Assembly: GCF_002263495.1 (NCBI RefSeq)
Contig: NZ_CP022753.1
Span: 1,674,001 to 1,738,000 of the forward strand
Length of the DNA stretch: 64,000 nucleotides
Origin: Nocardiopsis gilva YIM 90087
Lineage (GTDB): Bacteria > Actinomycetota > Actinomycetes > Streptosporangiales > Streptosporangiaceae
Reading direction: 5' to 3'
The notes below the pieces were generated by a model. That model worked only from the letters and a program-made list of their open reading frames with translations, was not told the DNA's origin and made no database searches. The position numbers and the translations under genes are program-made. Below are positions 63,265-64,000 of the stretch, one piece after another. Position 1 is the first letter of the stretch. Each line of letters starts with the position of its first letter.

Positions 63265-64000
63265 CTACTCCTCCCGTGGCGGGCGCAGGCGGGTGACGAA
63301 CTTGTACCGGTCGCCCCGGTACAGCGAGCGCACCCACTCCACCGGGTTCCCCTCAGCGTCGAAGCTGTGCTGACTGTGCAGCACCAGCGGCAGACCAACG
63401 TCGACGCCGAGCAGCCGGGCCTCGTTCGGGGTGGCCAGGACGGTCTCGATCGTCGCCTCGGCCTCTGCCAGCCGGACGTCGTACGCGCTGGCCAGCGCCT
63501 CATACAGCGACGCGTAGCGGTCCAGCTGCCGCCGCAGCCCCGGGAACCGGCGCGCGGCCAGGTGGGCGGTCTCCACGGCCATTGGTTCGCCGTTGGCCAG
63601 CCGCAGGCGCTCGATGCGCAGCACCCGCCCGCCCGAGCGGATCGCGAGCAGCTCGGCCAGCTGGTCGTCGGCGTTGATGTAGCTGACGTCGAGGATGCGG
63701 GTGGCCGGGTGGAGCCCGTGCGCGCGCATCTCCTGGGTGTAGCTGGTGAGCTGCAGCACCTGCGCGACCTTGGGCTTGGCGACGAACGTCCCCTTGCCCT
63801 GGATCCGCAGGAGCCGGCCCTCCACGACCATCTCGGTCAGGGCCTGTCGCACCGTGGTCCGTGATGTACCGAACTGAGTCGCGAGCGCGCGTTCAGGGGG
63901 CACCGGGTTCCCGGCGGGCATGGCTTCGATCAGTTCCAGAAGTAGCTTCTTGACTTGGTAGTACTTCGGAACCCGGGGGCCGTCTTCGAGTGTGCGCTGA
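63265..64000 (-). CDS. dasR: GntR/HutC regulator DasR (5' partial)
   Basis: The frame is open to the window end; the start is outside. [20 protein letters not shown] leads into the winged helix ([36 protein letters not shown]), then the UTRA ligand domain ([53 protein letters not shown]). It closely follows DasR of streptomycetes (from memory), the glucosamine-6-phosphate-responsive regulator of chitin and GlcNAc use. No dasR-box was found in the window. Confidence 0.88.
   Translation of the reverse strand, partial: QRTLEDGPRVPKYYQVKKLLLELIEAMPAGNPVPPERALATQFGTSRTTVRQALTEMVVEGRLLRIQGKGTFVAKPKVAQVLQLTSYTQEMRAHGLHPATRILDVSYINADDQLAELLAIRSGGRVLRIERLRLANGEPMAVETAHLAARRFPGLRRQLDRYASLYEALASAYDVRLAEAEATIETVLATPNEARLLGVDVGLPLVLHSQHSFDAEGNPVEWVRSLYRGDRYKFVTRLRPPREE

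Overview
The window is very GC-rich, gene-dense chromosome from an actinomycete. The signs are WhiB7/WblC, SigR-RsrA, mycoredoxin, DasR, a DUF397/XRE pair, an ANTAR protein, frequent GTG and TTG starts, leaderless promoters and ATGA/GTGA overlaps. Gene content fits Streptosporangiales, perhaps Nocardiopsaceae; that placement is inference from gene order and repeat style. No rRNA, prophage or insertion sequence with a transposase was found.

Layout. 1-6.1 kb: the 3' end of an AdnAB-type helicase-nuclease, then minus-strand genes for a PLP-fold protein without the PLP lysine, an acyltransferase, a secreted alpha/beta hydrolase and a LuxR-type response regulator. 6.1-12.6 kb: a PspC-histidine kinase, an M20 dipeptidase, NudC, an ANTAR protein and mycoredoxin. 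13-19 kb: UvrD2, acyl-CoA thioesterase, the whiB7 locus with promoter, leader ORF and terminator, a YgjP-like metallopeptidase and a DUF2064 protein. 19.07-19.67 kb: a large inverted-repeat element with a 62-bp perfect palindrome. 19.8-29.4 kb: Nudix, zincin-like protein, SDR, MoaE, PDZ/Lon-like protease, lipoprotein, PPA1309 protein and UPF0182. From memory, the 0-29 kb order broadly parallels M. tuberculosis Rv3202c-Rv3193c.

29.5-30.2 kb: three initiator tRNA genes, each with its own promoter and terminator. 30.3-36.7 kb: a MacAB-like exporter, a lipoprotein, an IMPase/HisN phosphatase, TetR and DUF2087 regulators. 36.8-37.6 kb: a second repeat element related to the one at 19 kb. 37.6-39.6 kb: an XRE/DUF397 module with two divergent small genes. 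39.8-43.7 kb: a Clp_N/HTH regulator with a palindromic leaderless promoter, RsgA, AroA and OsmC. 43.7-47.3 kb: small accessory genes, a second XRE regulator and an SRAP protein. 47.4-49.2 kb: a TPP riboswitch and thiC. 49.3-52.3 kb: a third XRE module with four divergent small genes and an HD phosphohydrolase. 52.5-54.6 kb: a secreted Gly-rich protein and a methyltransferase.

54.7-60.3 kb: sigR with its own SigR-type promoter, rsrA, a tiny hydrophobic peptide, two membrane HD-domain proteins, a free-standing biotin carrier and a FlK-like thioesterase. 60.3 kb: a two-repeat CRISPR-like array without cas genes; solitary repeats of the same kind lie at 49.4 and 53.6 kb. 60.6-64 kb: a DUF4352 protein, a ThDP-dependent enzyme and DasR, cut by the window end.

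The clearest functional theme is stress control. SigR-RsrA is placed to drive itself and mycoredoxin, WhiB7 has an autoregulatory promoter and an attenuator-like leader, and the ClpN/HTH gene looks autorepressed. The most unusual material is non-coding: a palindrome-centred repeat family at three loci and scattered type I-E-like CRISPR repeats.
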